Assembly: GCA_023974075.1 (NCBI GenBank)
Contig: CM043793.1
Location: 4,715,396 to 4,779,395, forward strand
Source: Chaenocephalus aceratus
Taxonomy: Eukaryota; Chordata; Actinopteri; Perciformes; Channichthyidae
Direction of reading: 5' to 3'
DNA: 64,000 bases
The position numbers and the translations under genes are program-made. The notes beneath the pieces were generated by a model. It was not told the DNA's origin, ran no database searches, and was given only the letters and a program-made list of their open reading frames with translations. This document shows positions 10,431 to 26,888 of the stretch, piece by piece (positions within the stretch are counted from its first letter, which is position 1; every line of letters begins with the position of its first letter).

Positions 10431-11640
10431 CTTTAAGAAATACATGGGGGGCGGTGCTCATCATAACCCTATAGGAAACGCCCCTATAGGATCCACCCCC
10501 TTTAGGATCCGCCTCCTTGCTGTGGTCTACATACAGACTCTATTGCATTAATGCACCAGCGCTACAGTTGAGTTTTCTACTGTAACACTCCCCACACGCA
10601 CACACAGTGCACCCACGACTGTTACAATGAAGGCTCGATAATCAGCTCACGGCATATAGGTGTAAGCAGGGGTAAAGTGCTATTATTACAAGTATTACCT
10701 CACCTCCTCTAGGAGGGTCCTCACCTCCTCTTGTGGGGTCCAGGGGCATGCTCCCCGCGAAGATATTTCTTTAAATATTGAAGTTAAAAGCATCAATCTG
10801 GTGCACTTTGAGAGCAACATTAAGAGATCTATGGATACATCTCTCAACACCCAGATGAAACAGAGCTGTAAACAGATTTTCTATTTCTATAGATATTTTA
10901 CAAATCACTCCCCTTTTAAGACCCACTGAGATAACTAGACTAAAGTTAACTATCTAAACACTGAGAGAGTCCTTTACTTCACCTGAGCTGAGGTTATCTG
11001 AGACTCTCAGTCTGACAGGAGAGAGTTCTCCCTCCACCTTGTTGTTGAAAAAGCTCCTTATACCCGTTAGCTTGGCTGGCTAGCACCAGATGTTAACCAC
11101 AAAGATCTCCGGTAGATACCCACCGGTGCGCGAGCTCTCTCGCTCGCGCACGCACACAAAATGGCTCGTGCCACACACACACACAGAGCAGAGCTTGAAT
11201 GAAACACAGAGACCCAGAAGTAAGCTACTTGTACTCACGAGCCTATTACGTGCAGAATCCCTCTCGCTTGAAATGAAGAAAAGGAAAAAGGACAAGAACA
11301 TCCCTCTGTTGGAGGGGCAAAGGAGTCTGGTGGGATTGAAGATCGTTTCCACGACATTGGCGGTGCCTGCTATAGGACAACACGGAACGTGCGCGATTTG
11401 GACGTGATGAGCAGTGCTAGTGGAGCGGCTGTGATGACGGCAAGACGCCCCCCTGGCGGAAATGCTGGAAGACGCACATTCATGACGTCCGCTGGTGCAT
11501 CATAAATATGTCGGATAGTGAAAGTGCAGTCGGATTCTCAAAGCACCGCACTCTCTTCTCCTAAATCCTTTTCAATTCTCCTATCCACTATCCCTTAACC
11601 CCGTGACCCCATGAGGTCAAGGAATAGACGATAGGGATAG
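10431..11640. mobile_element. Transposon-derived region with shared hAT-internal module
   Basis: From about 10690 the sequence matches the interior of hAT copy C: AAGTTAAAAGCATCAATCTG occurs here and near 47110. From 10915 to 11160 it also matches, in opposite orientation, 37800-38000. The block CTCCTTATACCCGTTAGC (11052-11069) recurs in four places in the window. I found no TIR pair or TSD, so the boundaries are uncertain. The open frame 11090-11407 is not supported by homology. Confidence 0.55.
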
Positions 11641-12356
11641 GAGCTGATTTTTGGACTATTCCATTGGTACCAATCTTCCAAGCATCAGTGAAAACTGCTT
11701 AAGATCAGTGTTATAAGGTCAGTGTTTGTTTTGGTCATTGGATTTTCTTTTCACAAATGGATATTCAAAAACAAAAAACAACTGGATATTTAATTTTCGT
11801 TTTCAAATTGAAATACAAGGCCTTTTTCTTTATCATGGTCAAAAAGGGATTGACTAAATTTAAAAAACGGGATGATTTTAATTTTCTACTTCTCAAAACA
11901 AAAGATTAAATCACTAGAACACAGAAACAAAAAAACTACAGTTTTTTCATATTAAGTTACCTTACAAAATAAGAGCGCTGATGTGGTCAGAATCCGTGTA
12001 TCTACCGTCCAATTGTTTTTCTTTATTAAACACGTAAACGGAAGAGCATCTGAGAGGCCTTTTTGCTTTTTGCTTTTTACCTTACTAAATGGTCAAATGG
12101 TCCTTGGAGCAAGGGGCGGGGCCAAACTCACGGAAGTGATTTCAAAACAAAAGCACTCGTTTGCTAAAATCACACTTTGAATCACTACAGTATCCTGTTG
12201 AAGGACCGGTGATTATTATAAACAAGGGGAATTTAGCGATCACAACGAAAACGGCCAAGACACACTTTGAGCCCAGAAAACAAATGTTATTAAGGGCTGT
12301 AAATATAATAAACTCCGCCGCCTCTCGAGTTTGTTTTTTCAAATCAGTTGCTCTTC
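11641..12356. other. Non-coding sequence, nothing recognised
   Basis: AT-rich sequence with short chance frames only. It ends where degenerate tandem units of the inverted duplication begin. Confidence 0.5.
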
Positions 12357-13048
12357 ATTTTTTTCCTGCTATATTAGACGAGTAATACAAATATTTTTTA
12401 CCAAAAGTTCTTAAGAAAACTGACACTGTTGGATTCGGTTCTAGTTTGACTTCTACCAGAAATAAAATTAAGTAGGCCTACTTTTACTGTGAACTTTGTG
12501 AGTAATCCTCTGTCAGAGTCCCCTCCATAGTAGGCTACATAATGCATGTTTTTCTGCTATCTTTGATGAATGATAAAAATACAATTTTACCATTAGTTCT
12601 TAATGAAATTGATACTGTTTGCATTTGTATAGTTAGCCTACTACTTACAATACATTGAAGTACTTTTACTGTGTATTTTTTTAGAAATACTCTGTCAAAG
12701 TCCCCTGCTGATAACAAAATCAAGCCACTTCGGCTAAGTTTGATGATGGAATTCTTTTTTTTTGCCATTAGTTCTTTGTGAGATTGATCCTGTTGGACTC
12801 AGTACTAGTGAAACTACCCCCACAAGCAGGGGCGCCGCCAGGGATTTTGGGCCCCATGAAAATATATCACATTGGGCCCCACCACCAGGCACAGGCCACT
12901 TTGTTTATAAATTACCTCGAGGGCCGTACCAAATGGTCTAGCGGTCCGTATACAGCCCGGGGGCCGGAGGTTCCCCAGCCCTGCTTTAATATAATAACAT
13001 TAGTATTAATATCATAACCAAAATGTCTGTGATTAACATTTTGTTTAC

Positions 13049-13129
13049 CTAATTTCGGGACCCCCTTGAAAACGAGATGGTGCATCTCAAGGGGTTTATC
13101 CCAATGAATAACATTTCTATATATAATAC
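13049..13129 (+). mobile_element. Short LINE 3' tail inserted in hAT copy B
   Basis: Copy A reads straight through GTTTACAGACTG, whereas copy B has 81 extra bases between GTTTAC and AGACTG. The insert contains CCCTTGAAAACGAGATGG and ATCTCAAGGGGTTTATCC, which can pair as a hairpin and resemble the 3' ends of fish LINEs. It entered after copies A and B separated. Confidence 0.6.
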
Positions 13130-13499
13130 AGACTGATCACACAACGCTTCAAACTGTACATCATCCTAAATAGACTAAAAGCAGTTTTTTGTTTTGTTTA
13201 GATCATTGGCTATGTGGGAAAATACTGTGTTTGAAATGTATAATTTAAATTAGATGTTAGATTTTTATTTTGATATCTACATATATATATTTTGTATTCC
13301 AGTCTCCCTTCATTCAACACAATGCTGCTCACCTCCTTCAGTTGGGAGAAAAGCTGGTTCAGATTCAGCATTATGGGGGGACAGGGCTGCTGAGCCTAAA
13401 GATGGATCTGTTGGTCCTGGTACCAGGGGAGGGATAAGGATAACTGATTTAGTATGAATAGCTGCTTAAAATGTGCCTGCATTTATTAAAGGTAGGTAG

Positions 13500-13819
13500 G
13501 TAAGAATGGAGAAACCAGCTCGAGTGTGTGCAAATTAGTACAAGTACACAACCGAAAAAAATCTGCCCCTTCCTTCAGACTTCCTTACAGAGCCCCTCCT
13601 CCAACACACACGAACGCGCACATGACCAATGAGGGCACGAGATAAGTTTGTGCACAGATGTAAGGCTGACAGGCAGGTAGGCCATCCAGTCATTTTAGCC
13701 GGGCCGGCTAAAATGATTGGTCGTGCTTTTTACATTGCTATCGGGATGTTAAGAGCATTCCATGGAATATAACAAAAAGTGTATCTCGAGCCGGTTTCTC
13801 AAACTTACCTACCCCACCT
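13500..13819. mobile_element. TTAA-flanked MITE inside hAT copy B
   Basis: TTAA at 13496-13499 and 13820-13823. Ends AGGTAGGTAGG... and ...CTACCCCACCT. It occupies the same site as 4359-4730 in copy A, so the MITE was already inside the hAT before the hAT spread. About 50 bp is missing compared with copy A. Confidence 0.85.
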
Positions 13820-14655
13820 TTAATGTCAGCTTAGTAAAAAAAAAAACATTAGCTAACAGACTAATTTCCACCACTCATGGACCACACCCACCCTTTCTTG
13901 TGAAAACTTTAGTCCCTCTCTCTTGTCTTTCTCTCCTTTTTCTTCTTTTCTTAGAGCCTGACTTTTTGAGTCGTTGAGACATGGTACAACAACACACTTA
14001 CGTAGGCTAAGTACTAGCATCCCTCCTCACATGCTTTCACTCTCTGCAAGTGCTGGTGCACCGCGTTTGGAGGCAGGACCAAACCATTATATATAAATAG
14101 AAGGGGGTGTACAGAGGCTTTGGATAATTAACTTTTGGAAGAAAATAAGTTAAATGAATCGTAAGTTTAGTGAGTACTTTATCAATATAATGTTCTATTA
14201 ATGTTAATTCTTGAGGATTGATGAAAGGTTACTTACATAATGTTTTCGTAATGCTCTAAACATTTTGGGGCCCCCATCAGTCACGGGCCCTTAGAATCGT
14301 CCTAACTTTTCACCCCCTTACGGCGCCCCTGCCCACAAGTATGAAGTACTTACTGTGTACTTTTCCAATAATCCTCTGTCAATGTCCCCTCCTGAGAACA
14401 AGAATGCATGTTTCTCTACTATTTTGAATAAGCGTTAAAAAAACTTTCTTCATGAGACTGATATTCTTGGACAGAATATTTTAAGAGGATGGTAGACTTG
14501 ATATCAGCAATACTTCCAGTCAGTACTCCCTACTCCGGCAGCAGCGTTTTTCACCTTGGAAAGTCTTTAGAGACTGGCCTGGATAGCTGGTCTATCCTTC
14601 AGCAAAGTGACACACTGTCACTCTTGTTGGCCTCTTATGATGCTGCTGTCTTTTA

Positions 14656-16408
14656 ATATATGATTAAATGTGTCCAATTCAACTAAATGTTTTTTTGTGA
14701 GTGAAGGCCAGAGCCAAATTATAGATTGTTTGATTGTGTAATTACAAGGTGAGAGAAAATAAATCCACATCTTCCTATGAAACGTATTTTATTTCCTTTT
14801 CTATGTTATACTTATACTTACTTGTATTAGAACATTTGCATGTTGAACTACATGCTGATATATCTTCCCCAGCCTCAAGGAAACACATGCACACACCACA
14901 TGCATGGCAATTAACCCATTTTTGCCCGCTATTTAAATTCACTTTGGTTAGTTAATACAAATATTGATATTATATATATTATATTATATATATATATATA
15001 TAGCATATAATTGATGCAGTCTTTCTGAACACTTTTTAAAAAAGATAATGCAAATGAAGAATATTTAAAAAAAATTGCACAGATAGTGCCTTAACTTGAA
15101 TTTGAAAACACGTGGCAACTTTATTAATACAGCAGTTGAACAGATTTGTGGAAGGATACATTCTTCATGGGCTTCAATGGCTCTCTAGTAAAGGGTGTTT
15201 TATGGTTGCTTGTATTATCCTCAGATAGTGGTTTGTTTAAATAACTAGTGACATTTTAATAAATATTGCAAAAAAGGGCTAAAAAAAGGCATATATAACC
15301 TGGCCGGCTTAGCCAGTGTGTATTTCTTCAATTACCACAAGATTCAGAGTTTATAAAGTACAATTCTGGGCCATTTATTGTCATTTCTCCAAACACATAC
15401 AGTAAAAATGCCTGTTTTGAAGCCTTAAAATGGTGCAGAAAAAGGACTTTACATTGTATTATAAAGACAGGGCTTTTCAGTTAAGAGAAGAGAAAAAAGG
15501 AAAGCAAATTGTTATGATGGGTGATGTAACATTAATGATATGAGGTCCTTGGCACTCAGACTCTAGAGGGGTCATTTTGTGATCATGGGGCATCACCATG
15601 GATTTATAATAAGAACTGGATACAGCGTGGGAGGCGGGGCTTCGTTCATTCCTGTGAGAGTTGCTCATTGACGCATGAAGTGAAAATGGCCCAACTTTTG
15701 AGAGAGCGAAACATCACGAAAGTATTCATATAATCATATAATCCGTTATTATTGTGCATCCATGGGGAAAGGTAAACATCATGTAGTACTGAACACGTCA
15801 CATGAACGTGCCGGGCAGCGCGGTCCCGTGGGTTGGATCTGCGTTCATAATGCCAAGGAAAATAACTCTCAGAATAACGTTATTAGCACATTTTACATTA
15901 CATTACATTACATTGCATTTAGCTGACGCTTTTATCCAAAGCGACTTACAATAAGTACATTCGACCAGGAAGACACAACCTTGAAGAAAACAGAATCATA
16001 TAAGTACATCAGGTTTCAAAGAGCCAAGTATTTCAAATGCTACTCAACTGGCTATAGATAAGCCAGTCCTTTATTAGTATATAAGTGCTCTGTTTTTTTA
16101 CAACTTGAGGACCGAATGGTTTTAATAAGGGCTATACAAATGTTCATACTGGGTATGAAAAATTATCCAACGATTTACAGACGTCTCTTTCCCAATGTTA
16201 GTCAATGGGAAAAAGTATTTCCGGGCCCAGCGACTGATACAGAAGTGTAGTACTGCCGTTTGGCCACAACGAATATTTTCCTCAGAGTCCGGCGCACTTA
16301 CTGGGGCCTTGGGCATCACCCTTACAGCATCAGGACAATATCATATGGAGTCAGACACTGGAGGCTGATGAGACTGAAGAATCGGCGAGGAACGAACTAG
16401 CGGCTGAG
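14656..16408. other. Spacer between the arms of the inverted duplication
   Basis: Mostly AT-rich unique sequence with a TA tract (14973-15001) and a short L2 LINE fragment (15891-16093). No open frame has support. It would form the loop of the inverted structure. Confidence 0.6.
15891..16093 (-). mobile_element. L2/CR1-type LINE 3' end (short fragment)
   Basis: On the minus strand it ends with the fish L2-type tail: CGCTTTGGATAAAAGCGTCA followed by (AATGT)n repeats, seen here as ACATT repeats at 15891-15915. The rest matches the 3' UTR of the copies at 30834 and 50550. Only the last ~200 bp is present, as expected from 5' truncation during reverse transcription. Confidence 0.8.
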
Positions 16409-17073
16409 AAATAATCTTAAAAGACAGCAGCATCATAAGAGGCCAACAAGAGTGACAGAGTGTGTCACTTTGCTGAAGGATATTTGTGACCAGCTATCCA
16501 GGCCAGACTCTAAAGACTTTCAAAGGGGTAAAAACGCTGCTGCTGGAGTACTGACTGGAAGTATTGCTGATATTATGTCTACCATATCCTCTTAAAATAG
16601 CCTACTCTGTCCAACAATATAAGTCTCATGAAGAAAGGTGTTTTAACGCTTATTCAAAATAGCAGAGAAACATGTAATCGTGTTTTCATGAGGGGACATT
16701 GACAGAGGATTACTGGAAAACTACACAGTAAGTACTTCATAGTACTTACTAGTTTCACTAGTACTGAGTCCAACAGGATCAATCTCATGAAGAACTAATG
16801 GCAACAAAAAAGAATTCCCTCATCAAACTTTGTGGCTTGATTTTGTTCTCAGCAGGGGACTCTGACAAAAATACACAGTAAAAGTACTTCAATGTATTGT
16901 TAGTAGTAGGCTTACTAATACAAAGTCAAACAGTATCAATTTCATTCAGAACTAATGGTACAATTCTATTTCTATCATTCATCAAAGATAGCAGAAAAAT
17001 ATGCATTATGGAGCCTTCTATGGAGGGGAGTTTGACAGAGGATTACGCACAAAGTTCACAGTAAATAATAATC
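16409..17073. repeat. Right arm of the large inverted duplication
   Basis: The inverse of this arm aligns with 12474-12818 joined to 14340-14655. It contains AAAAGACAGCAGCATCATAA, matching the inner end of the left arm, and ...TTCACAGTAAA at the outer end. The site matching the hAT copy B insertion is intact here (about 16736-16757), which shows the hAT arrived after the duplication. Confidence 0.85.
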
Positions 17074-18940
17074 CTCAGCTATCGTTGAAGCTCGGTGATA
17101 GGATGTTTTAGTCGCATTGCACGTTGGGATATGGTGTTTATGCGATATGAAATCCGAAAACATATAAAAAAAATAAAATAATACTTTATTTCTGAGTGTG
17201 CTTGCTTTTCTCTTTGAAAGTCATCACATAACGGCATTGTAATACACGGTTCGGCTGCATTACATATTACACATCTGCCGTAGTTCTTTATTTATAGAGC
17301 CCTGATTAGAAGACCTTTGGACAAACTGGGAGAAATGCCGCCGAAACTGAATACGTGACGTGGATCATAAATATATCAGCAATTAAACAACATCTTCAAT
17401 TTCTCTTCACACAATACGTCTCCTTGCAGTATCAATAGTAATTCGGCTGACTTTTATATTTGATACACATCTATGGAATCAGAATTTCAATAGCTTACCA
17501 TTAAATGACAGATTTACCTTTTTGTCTATGATGTTTTACAAATCAGATATTAATGCGTAGAACTACAATATGTGAAATAATATATCAATATCCTGTAAAA
17601 TTATGTGAAAACATGAATAAAACTACACATCTTCAGATGTTATACATACTTATTACATGGCTTAGTTGAATACTCGAAAACAGCGGAGAAGTAATGGGCA
17701 GAAACCCTCCTTTTTACGCAGCGGTCCAGACATAGACATCAAACGGCGACACATATTCAGTTGCCAGTTACTTTGGCATCAGGGCAGGGATATCTAGATA
17801 CTTTCCAAGGTTTGACATAATGAATTGTGCTACTTTTAAAGCAAGCAGCGATGTTTTCAAATCTGTAATCAAAAAGCTCCTCAAAAACACTATCGAAGCA
17901 GTTCCTGCCGTCGACCGCGTCGCTGCACATTATCCCTTACATAAGTGTCCTACACTAATAATACAAAGTTATTATGGCATTGTATGCTGTGTGTTATTTG
18001 TAACATCTTCAGAAACTACCTTCCCAACTCCTCACCAGTTGACTGTTACAGGTCTATACAGGTTAATGGTACAATGCATAAGCTTCAAATCGAGAGACAG
18101 AAATTGTATTTTTCTTTACCGTTCTGTTTTAATTTCACAATAAAGTTAATAGTAATATTATGTTTGATATTATTATGTTTTATTAACTAGACCACTGGGT
18201 CATGTTAAGACCATCTTTTCTGTCGGTTTGGTGTTACAAATATCAAAACAATATATGTGTGGATAACAAAATAAATCCATCATAAACCAAACTGGAAACT
18301 TATACTGGAAAGTATAATTTATTGTGTTAACACTGTAAACTTGACAGTTTTTTAACCCACACCGCCTAGTGGTCAAAGCACGTAATTGATTTTCTTTTTT
18401 TTCAAGTTATGATAAAAATTTTTTAAATATTAAGAGTAGCCTACATACAAAATAGGGGGAAAGTAGAAAGTCAATGAGAGAAATATAGAATAGAAAATAT
18501 CAAGAAGATACTGTAGTGATCTCTACAATAAAACAGTTTAGTGCAGGATGTCCAAAGATATGGATGTGAAAAACAGACAAACTAATAAGGCTTTATTTAA
18601 ACATTAAAGAATACTTTAAGTTAAGGTCTTCTTTTGAATAAGAAAAAAACTTAAATATATATTTATATATAGATAAATATTAAGCCTGACAAAGTACTTA
18701 ATGTCTAATATATTGCATAGTTTATTTTGGCACTTGACAATCACCTTCCCTGAATTTTACTCAGGTGTAACTAAAGTCTGCTTTAAGGAATGTTTATATT
18801 TCAGATCATTAATCAGAATCTACAAAGTAACTAATATAAATGTAGTGGGGTAAAAATACCATACCATTAACCACTGAATTGTAGTGGAGTAGAATTACAA
18901 AGTAACAATAATTGCATGTTGTACATACTGCTGTAACAAA
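17074..18940. other. Non-coding sequence, nothing recognised
   Basis: AT-rich. The open frame at 17820-18143 (107 codons) has no recognised domain, and an alternative frame overlaps it; I treat it as chance. Confidence 0.5.
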
Positions 18941-18982
18941 AACATTTCCCAACTTGGGATCAATAAAGTATATCTTGTCTTA
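18941..18982 (+). repeat. LINE/SINE 3' tail fragment
   Basis: AACTTGGGATCAATAAAGTA followed by TATCTTGTCTT is the kind of 3' end seen in many fish non-LTR retroelements. A related tail occurs at 45311-45353. Sequence immediately right (TTAACACTAGAACCGCC, from about 18979) resembles the end of a TTAA-target DNA transposon, but I found no partner end. Confidence 0.5.
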
Positions 18983-19350
18983 ACACTAGAACCGCCAGAG
19001 GTCGCTGTATACCTAAAACCGCCAACGGGTCAAATTGACCCGCTATTGATTTTAAAGGTACAGTGTTCTTTTATTTATCATTTCGAACAGTGGTGAGTTT
19101 TGATCGCACAGGGATGAAACGTATACCAATAGAATCTGTGGACTCTCAGCTTTTCATATGATATAGTTTGTGCAGATAGCATGAAGGATCCGCCCCAAAT
19201 CCAGTTTTGGATAGTCTGCCGTGGTTTCATTCCATTTCAAAGAGCTGTTTGACGCTCAGCGTAACCTTGGCGCACTGCCACTCCAACATCCAATCACAGA
19301 GCTTGAGGACTAATCACGGGGTTTGTCAAGCAAAGTCCCAAAGTCCCATA
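18983..19350. other. Possible transposon end and unique sequence
   Basis: Begins with CACTAGAACCGCCAGAGG and an AACGGGTCAAATTGACCCGC palindrome (about 19024-19043), as in some piggyBac-like ends; no inverse end was found. The remainder is unremarkable. Confidence 0.3.
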
Positions 19351-20636
19351 AGAGGCTTCTCAATACTCTAATTTCCCTTCCTCGACTCCTCGACTCCTCG
19401 GTCCTCCGGTAGTGACCCGGAAATGGATTTCAGCATGCTATGTTGAAGGACATCTAATTTCTCTAAATGCACATCGAGCATCGAGCATCGAGCATCGAGC
19501 ATCGAGGAGGCTCTCTGGAGGAGCTCTAACCGAGGATACACTGATGGTTCCTCCACAGCGGAGGTGGAGGCGTTACGCACGGCCGGACTTATCTCAGCCA
19601 ATGACAGCTCTGCATGCATCCCCTGGATATTATTTTAGTAACTGCTTTCATCGCGACAGCTGTGAGGTCTGTGCAGAAAGCAGAGCAGTGTGTATAATAT
19701 ATAGATCACTCAGTAGAACAGACCTACTCTCTTTATTTGCTGTAGTTTAGTAGATATCTACAAACAAAGCGTCAATATTTTTCTAAGACCATTTAGTGCT
19801 TCACATAATAAAATACACAACGGCTGTAGCCTGATTATGCTTTAGGAGCTGTGTGTGTGGTACAGTGTGTAGGTGTGTGTGTTGTACAGTGTGTAGGTGT
19901 GTGTGTGGTACAGTGTGTAGGTGTGTGTGTTGTACAGTGTGTAGGTGTGTGTGTGGTACAGTGTGTAGGTGTGTGTGTTGTACAGTGTGTAGGTGTGTGT
20001 GTGGTACAGTGTGTAGGTGTGTGTGTTGTACAGTGTGTAGGTGTGTGTGTGGTACAGTGTTTAGGTGTGTGTGTGGTACAGTGTGTCGGTGTGTGTTGTA
20101 CAGTGCGTAGATGCGGCGGACAGACAGGTCTCAGTTGGTTTGGTGTCCTATGCTTACTTTTAATACTTGTAAATACAACCTTTGGCCCGTAATTTCAATT
20201 CCCCATTTCAGCGACCAGAGAGAGGGGGGGGGATATATATATCCAGTCTGATTGTGTTACGTTATTATGAGAGTGCTCTGATACTTTAAATTGTATATAT
20301 TTATATAAATATATTTGTGTGTATATGTCCGCATCTGTATTCTGTTATTGTCTCATTATACCGCACTCTCAATGAATTAACAGTAAATATATAAGTGGTC
20401 ATGAACACATCTGTCCATCAGACAGAGGGCTGCTGAGCCTCCTGTCATCATTAATGGACGTCTCTTTAAAATGACCGCTCAGAGGAGAGGAGTTCTCATT
20501 TCTCTAACCGCCTGCTGCTTCCCCTCCTCTCTCCTCGGTTCCCCTCCTCGAGTCTTCCACTCGAATCTCCTGCGGGCGGGACTAAGACACGAGGATAGGA
20601 GTCGAGGAGGGGAAATTAGAGTATTGAGAAGCCTCT
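19351..20636. mobile_element. TIR element (1286 bp) with internal minisatellite
   Basis: The ends begin AGAGGCTTCTCAATACTCTA and its inverse; about 40 bp matches with very few differences. ATA flanks both ends (19348-19350 and 20637-20639), a possible 3 bp TSD in a pre-insertion site AGTCCCATAGTCCCA. No transposase is encoded. Internally there is a heptamer repeat ATCGAGC (about 19472-19506) and a 24 bp minisatellite (19848-20108). Confidence 0.8.
19848..20108 (+). repeat. 24 bp minisatellite, about 11 copies
   Basis: The unit is (G/T)GTACAGTGTGTAGGTGTGTG plus TGT. Copies with GGTACAG and TGTACAG alternate, giving a 48 bp higher-order unit. Because 24 is divisible by 3, every frame stays open; the resulting Cys/Val-rich frames are artefacts. 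Confidence 0.9.
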
Positions 20637-25153
<4,517 letters not shown>

Positions 25154-25637
25154 GTTGGGGCCAAGCAGCAAACTCTGGGGAAGAGCCGGGATGCTAATAC
25201 GGAAGTGTCTCAAACTGCAGTTCATCTAGTAGCCAGTAAGAGCAGGCTGCAGAAGGGAGCAATTTCCATAGACCCCATGTTAAAATGCCCAACTTTACAG
25301 CAGAAATAAACATGTTTACATCGTGGTTCAAAAAACCATATTCTCTGTATAGTTAGATCCCCCCTTCATGAATATGGATTGGGGGGGTACATTTTTTCTC
25401 AACTCATCTGTTTAATTAATATTAAGCCTTAAAGCTTTTGCATAAATTAGGGCGTGGTCACTTTGATGGACACGTACATGCCTCACTGTCAGCTAACAGC
25501 AACTTGTCCACTCTGCTAGGCTACAACCATAGAGGCTACAACGTTAGTTAGTTGTAGTTACTGTACTTGACCCTTTAGCCGTGTTCGTGGTGATTGTGCC
25601 TTTTAGGGAATATTGTTACAAATACCAGACAATTAAA

Positions 25638-25691
25638 ATGTCGTGCTGTGTGCTTGAATGTACTAACAGAACTTCCAAGAAGTCTAAAATG
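25638..25691 (+). pseudogene. Possible THAP-domain remnant
   Basis: The translation MSCCVLECTNRTSKKSKM resembles the first zinc-binding part of a THAP domain (spaced Cys residues followed by N-R). The rest of the domain is missing and the reading is lost a few codons later. THAP domains occur in several DNA transposases and in host proteins. The match is short, so this is only a suggestion. Confidence 0.3.
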
Positions 25692-25795
25692 ATAATATTA
25701 TACATGTTAACCCCGTTCGCAGGTGTTTGTGTGCTTGGTAGGTTAGCTTGCTACTTATTAGCTCGCTAAGGATGTAACCCTTTATACATACATAT

Positions 25796-26098
25796 TAGGG
25801 CTGTCAGTCGATTAAAATATTTAATCGCGATTAATCGCATGATTGTCCATAGTTAATCGCGATTAATCGCAAATTAATCGCACATTTTTGATCTGTTCTA
25901 AATGTACCTTAGAGGAATATCTTTCAAGTTTTTAATACTCTTATCAACATATGAGTGGACAAATATGCTTTATGCTAATGTTTATTATCATTTGAACAAT
26001 GACAAATATTCTCATGAATATTAAACACAACAACCTCTGAACATTACAGATATTCGCCTCAATTCAACCTGGAACCTCTCTCATACAATAATACAATA

Positions 26099-26156
<58 letters not shown>

Positions 26157-26678
26157 TGGATCGTTGGAGCTATGTGCAACTCAAGGCATATGCTCGAACC
26201 GGAGCTGCCTGGACGCTGCAATCATGTTGCGCACACTATCCGTGCTGAGTGGGCTGACTTTTCGTATAATGTCCCACTGTCTGGCTTCCTGCATAAAGTC
26301 AAGTGCTCTGCGCAGTTGTGGTGAAATGTCGCTCCTCTGTTTTCATTTAAACAGCTCCTTATATCCGTTAGCGCAGCTAGCTAGCACCAGATGCTAACAA
26401 CAACAATGCACGTAAGGTCTCTCTCTCGCTCGCTCGGGCCACACATACACACACCCTCCCGGTCCTCCCAATAGCCAGTCGGTGCCATGCCGGTGAGCGT
26501 GGAAGTGTGGTCTGCCGCAAGCGGACGGCAGGAGCGGGGCTGTCAGCATCAGCTTGTAGATGGTATTTTAAACTCGATGCGCTCTGAAACTACGTGCCGG
26601 CCGAGGAAAAAGATACACATGCGTTAATCGCGTTAAAATAATTAGTGGCGTTATTAACGCGTTAACTTGACAGCCTTA
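25796..26678. mobile_element. hAT element with TAGGGCTGTCA ends (883 bp)
   Basis: Left end TAGGGCTGTCAGTCGATTAA and inverse right end TAAGGCTGTCAAG. TSD ATACATAT at 25788-25795 and 26679-26686. ATTAATCGCGATTAATCGC-type subterminal repeats lie near the left end, with GTTAATCGCG and TTAACGCGTTAA near the right. No intact transposase is present. A GT microsatellite (26101-26154) and the shared GTTAGC module (about 26352-26440) lie inside. Confidence 0.92.
26101..26154. repeat. GT microsatellite
   Basis: 27 GT dinucleotides inside the hAT element at 25796-26678. Confidence 0.97.
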
Positions 26679-26801
26679 ATACATATACATTTTAGTTTAT
26701 GATTCAGCCTTGGGTAAGATTTTTATAGTCTATGGCTATGACGCTCATAATGCTAAAGCATTAGCAAATGTTAATAGGGGACCCAATTATCCCAGTGGTG
26801 G

Positions 26802-26888
26802 CCGCCGGAGATAACGGAGCCGCAGGGGGCTAGCTCCAGCCGGCGTCCCGGAGCTAGCCCACTGTGGCTCCGTTAGGTCCGGGCGGTG
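26802..26888. repeat. GC-rich imperfect hairpin
   Basis: TAACGGAGCCGCAGGGGGCT and GCCCACTGTGGCTCCGTTA, plus the flanking CCGCC and GGCGG, can pair across a short GC-rich loop. It lies in the right part of the composite element. Neither a terminator nor an RNA gene is implied. Confidence 0.6.

Larger units (their letters stand above)
12827..14331. mobile_element. hAT element, copy B (non-autonomous, 1505 bp)
   Basis: Same termini as copy A (CAGGGGCGCCGCCAGGG and its inverse partner). The TSD CCCACAAG is at 12819-12826 and 14332-14339. It carries the same embedded hAT C-type terminus (12900-12983) and the same TTAA-flanked MITE at the same internal site. It differs by an 81 bp LINE-tail insertion (13049-13129) and lacks about 60 bp present right of the MITE in copy A. 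Confidence 0.92.
12357..14655. repeat. Left arm of a large inverted duplication made of tandem units
   Basis: Degenerate units of very roughly 150-200 bp recur, each with motifs such as CCTCTGTCARAGTCCCCTC, a CTGCTAT...GAATGA stretch, TTAGTTCTT and TGATACTGTTGGA. From about 12474 to 14655, minus the hAT, the arm matches the inverse of 16409-17073 at roughly 90%. An extra degenerate unit (12357-12473) has no partner in the right arm. hAT copy B (12827-14331) interrupts this arm only. Confidence 0.85.

Noticed and set aside
11579..11636. Possible hairpin TCTCCTATCCACTATCCC / GATAGGGATAGGAG
   Set aside because: Imperfect pairing and no termini or TSD; insufficient to call an element.
17820..18143. 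107-codon frame
   Set aside because: No domain, and an overlapping alternative frame; no exon-like boundaries.
19851..20192. Cys/Val-rich open frames
   Set aside because: Artefact of the 24 bp minisatellite.
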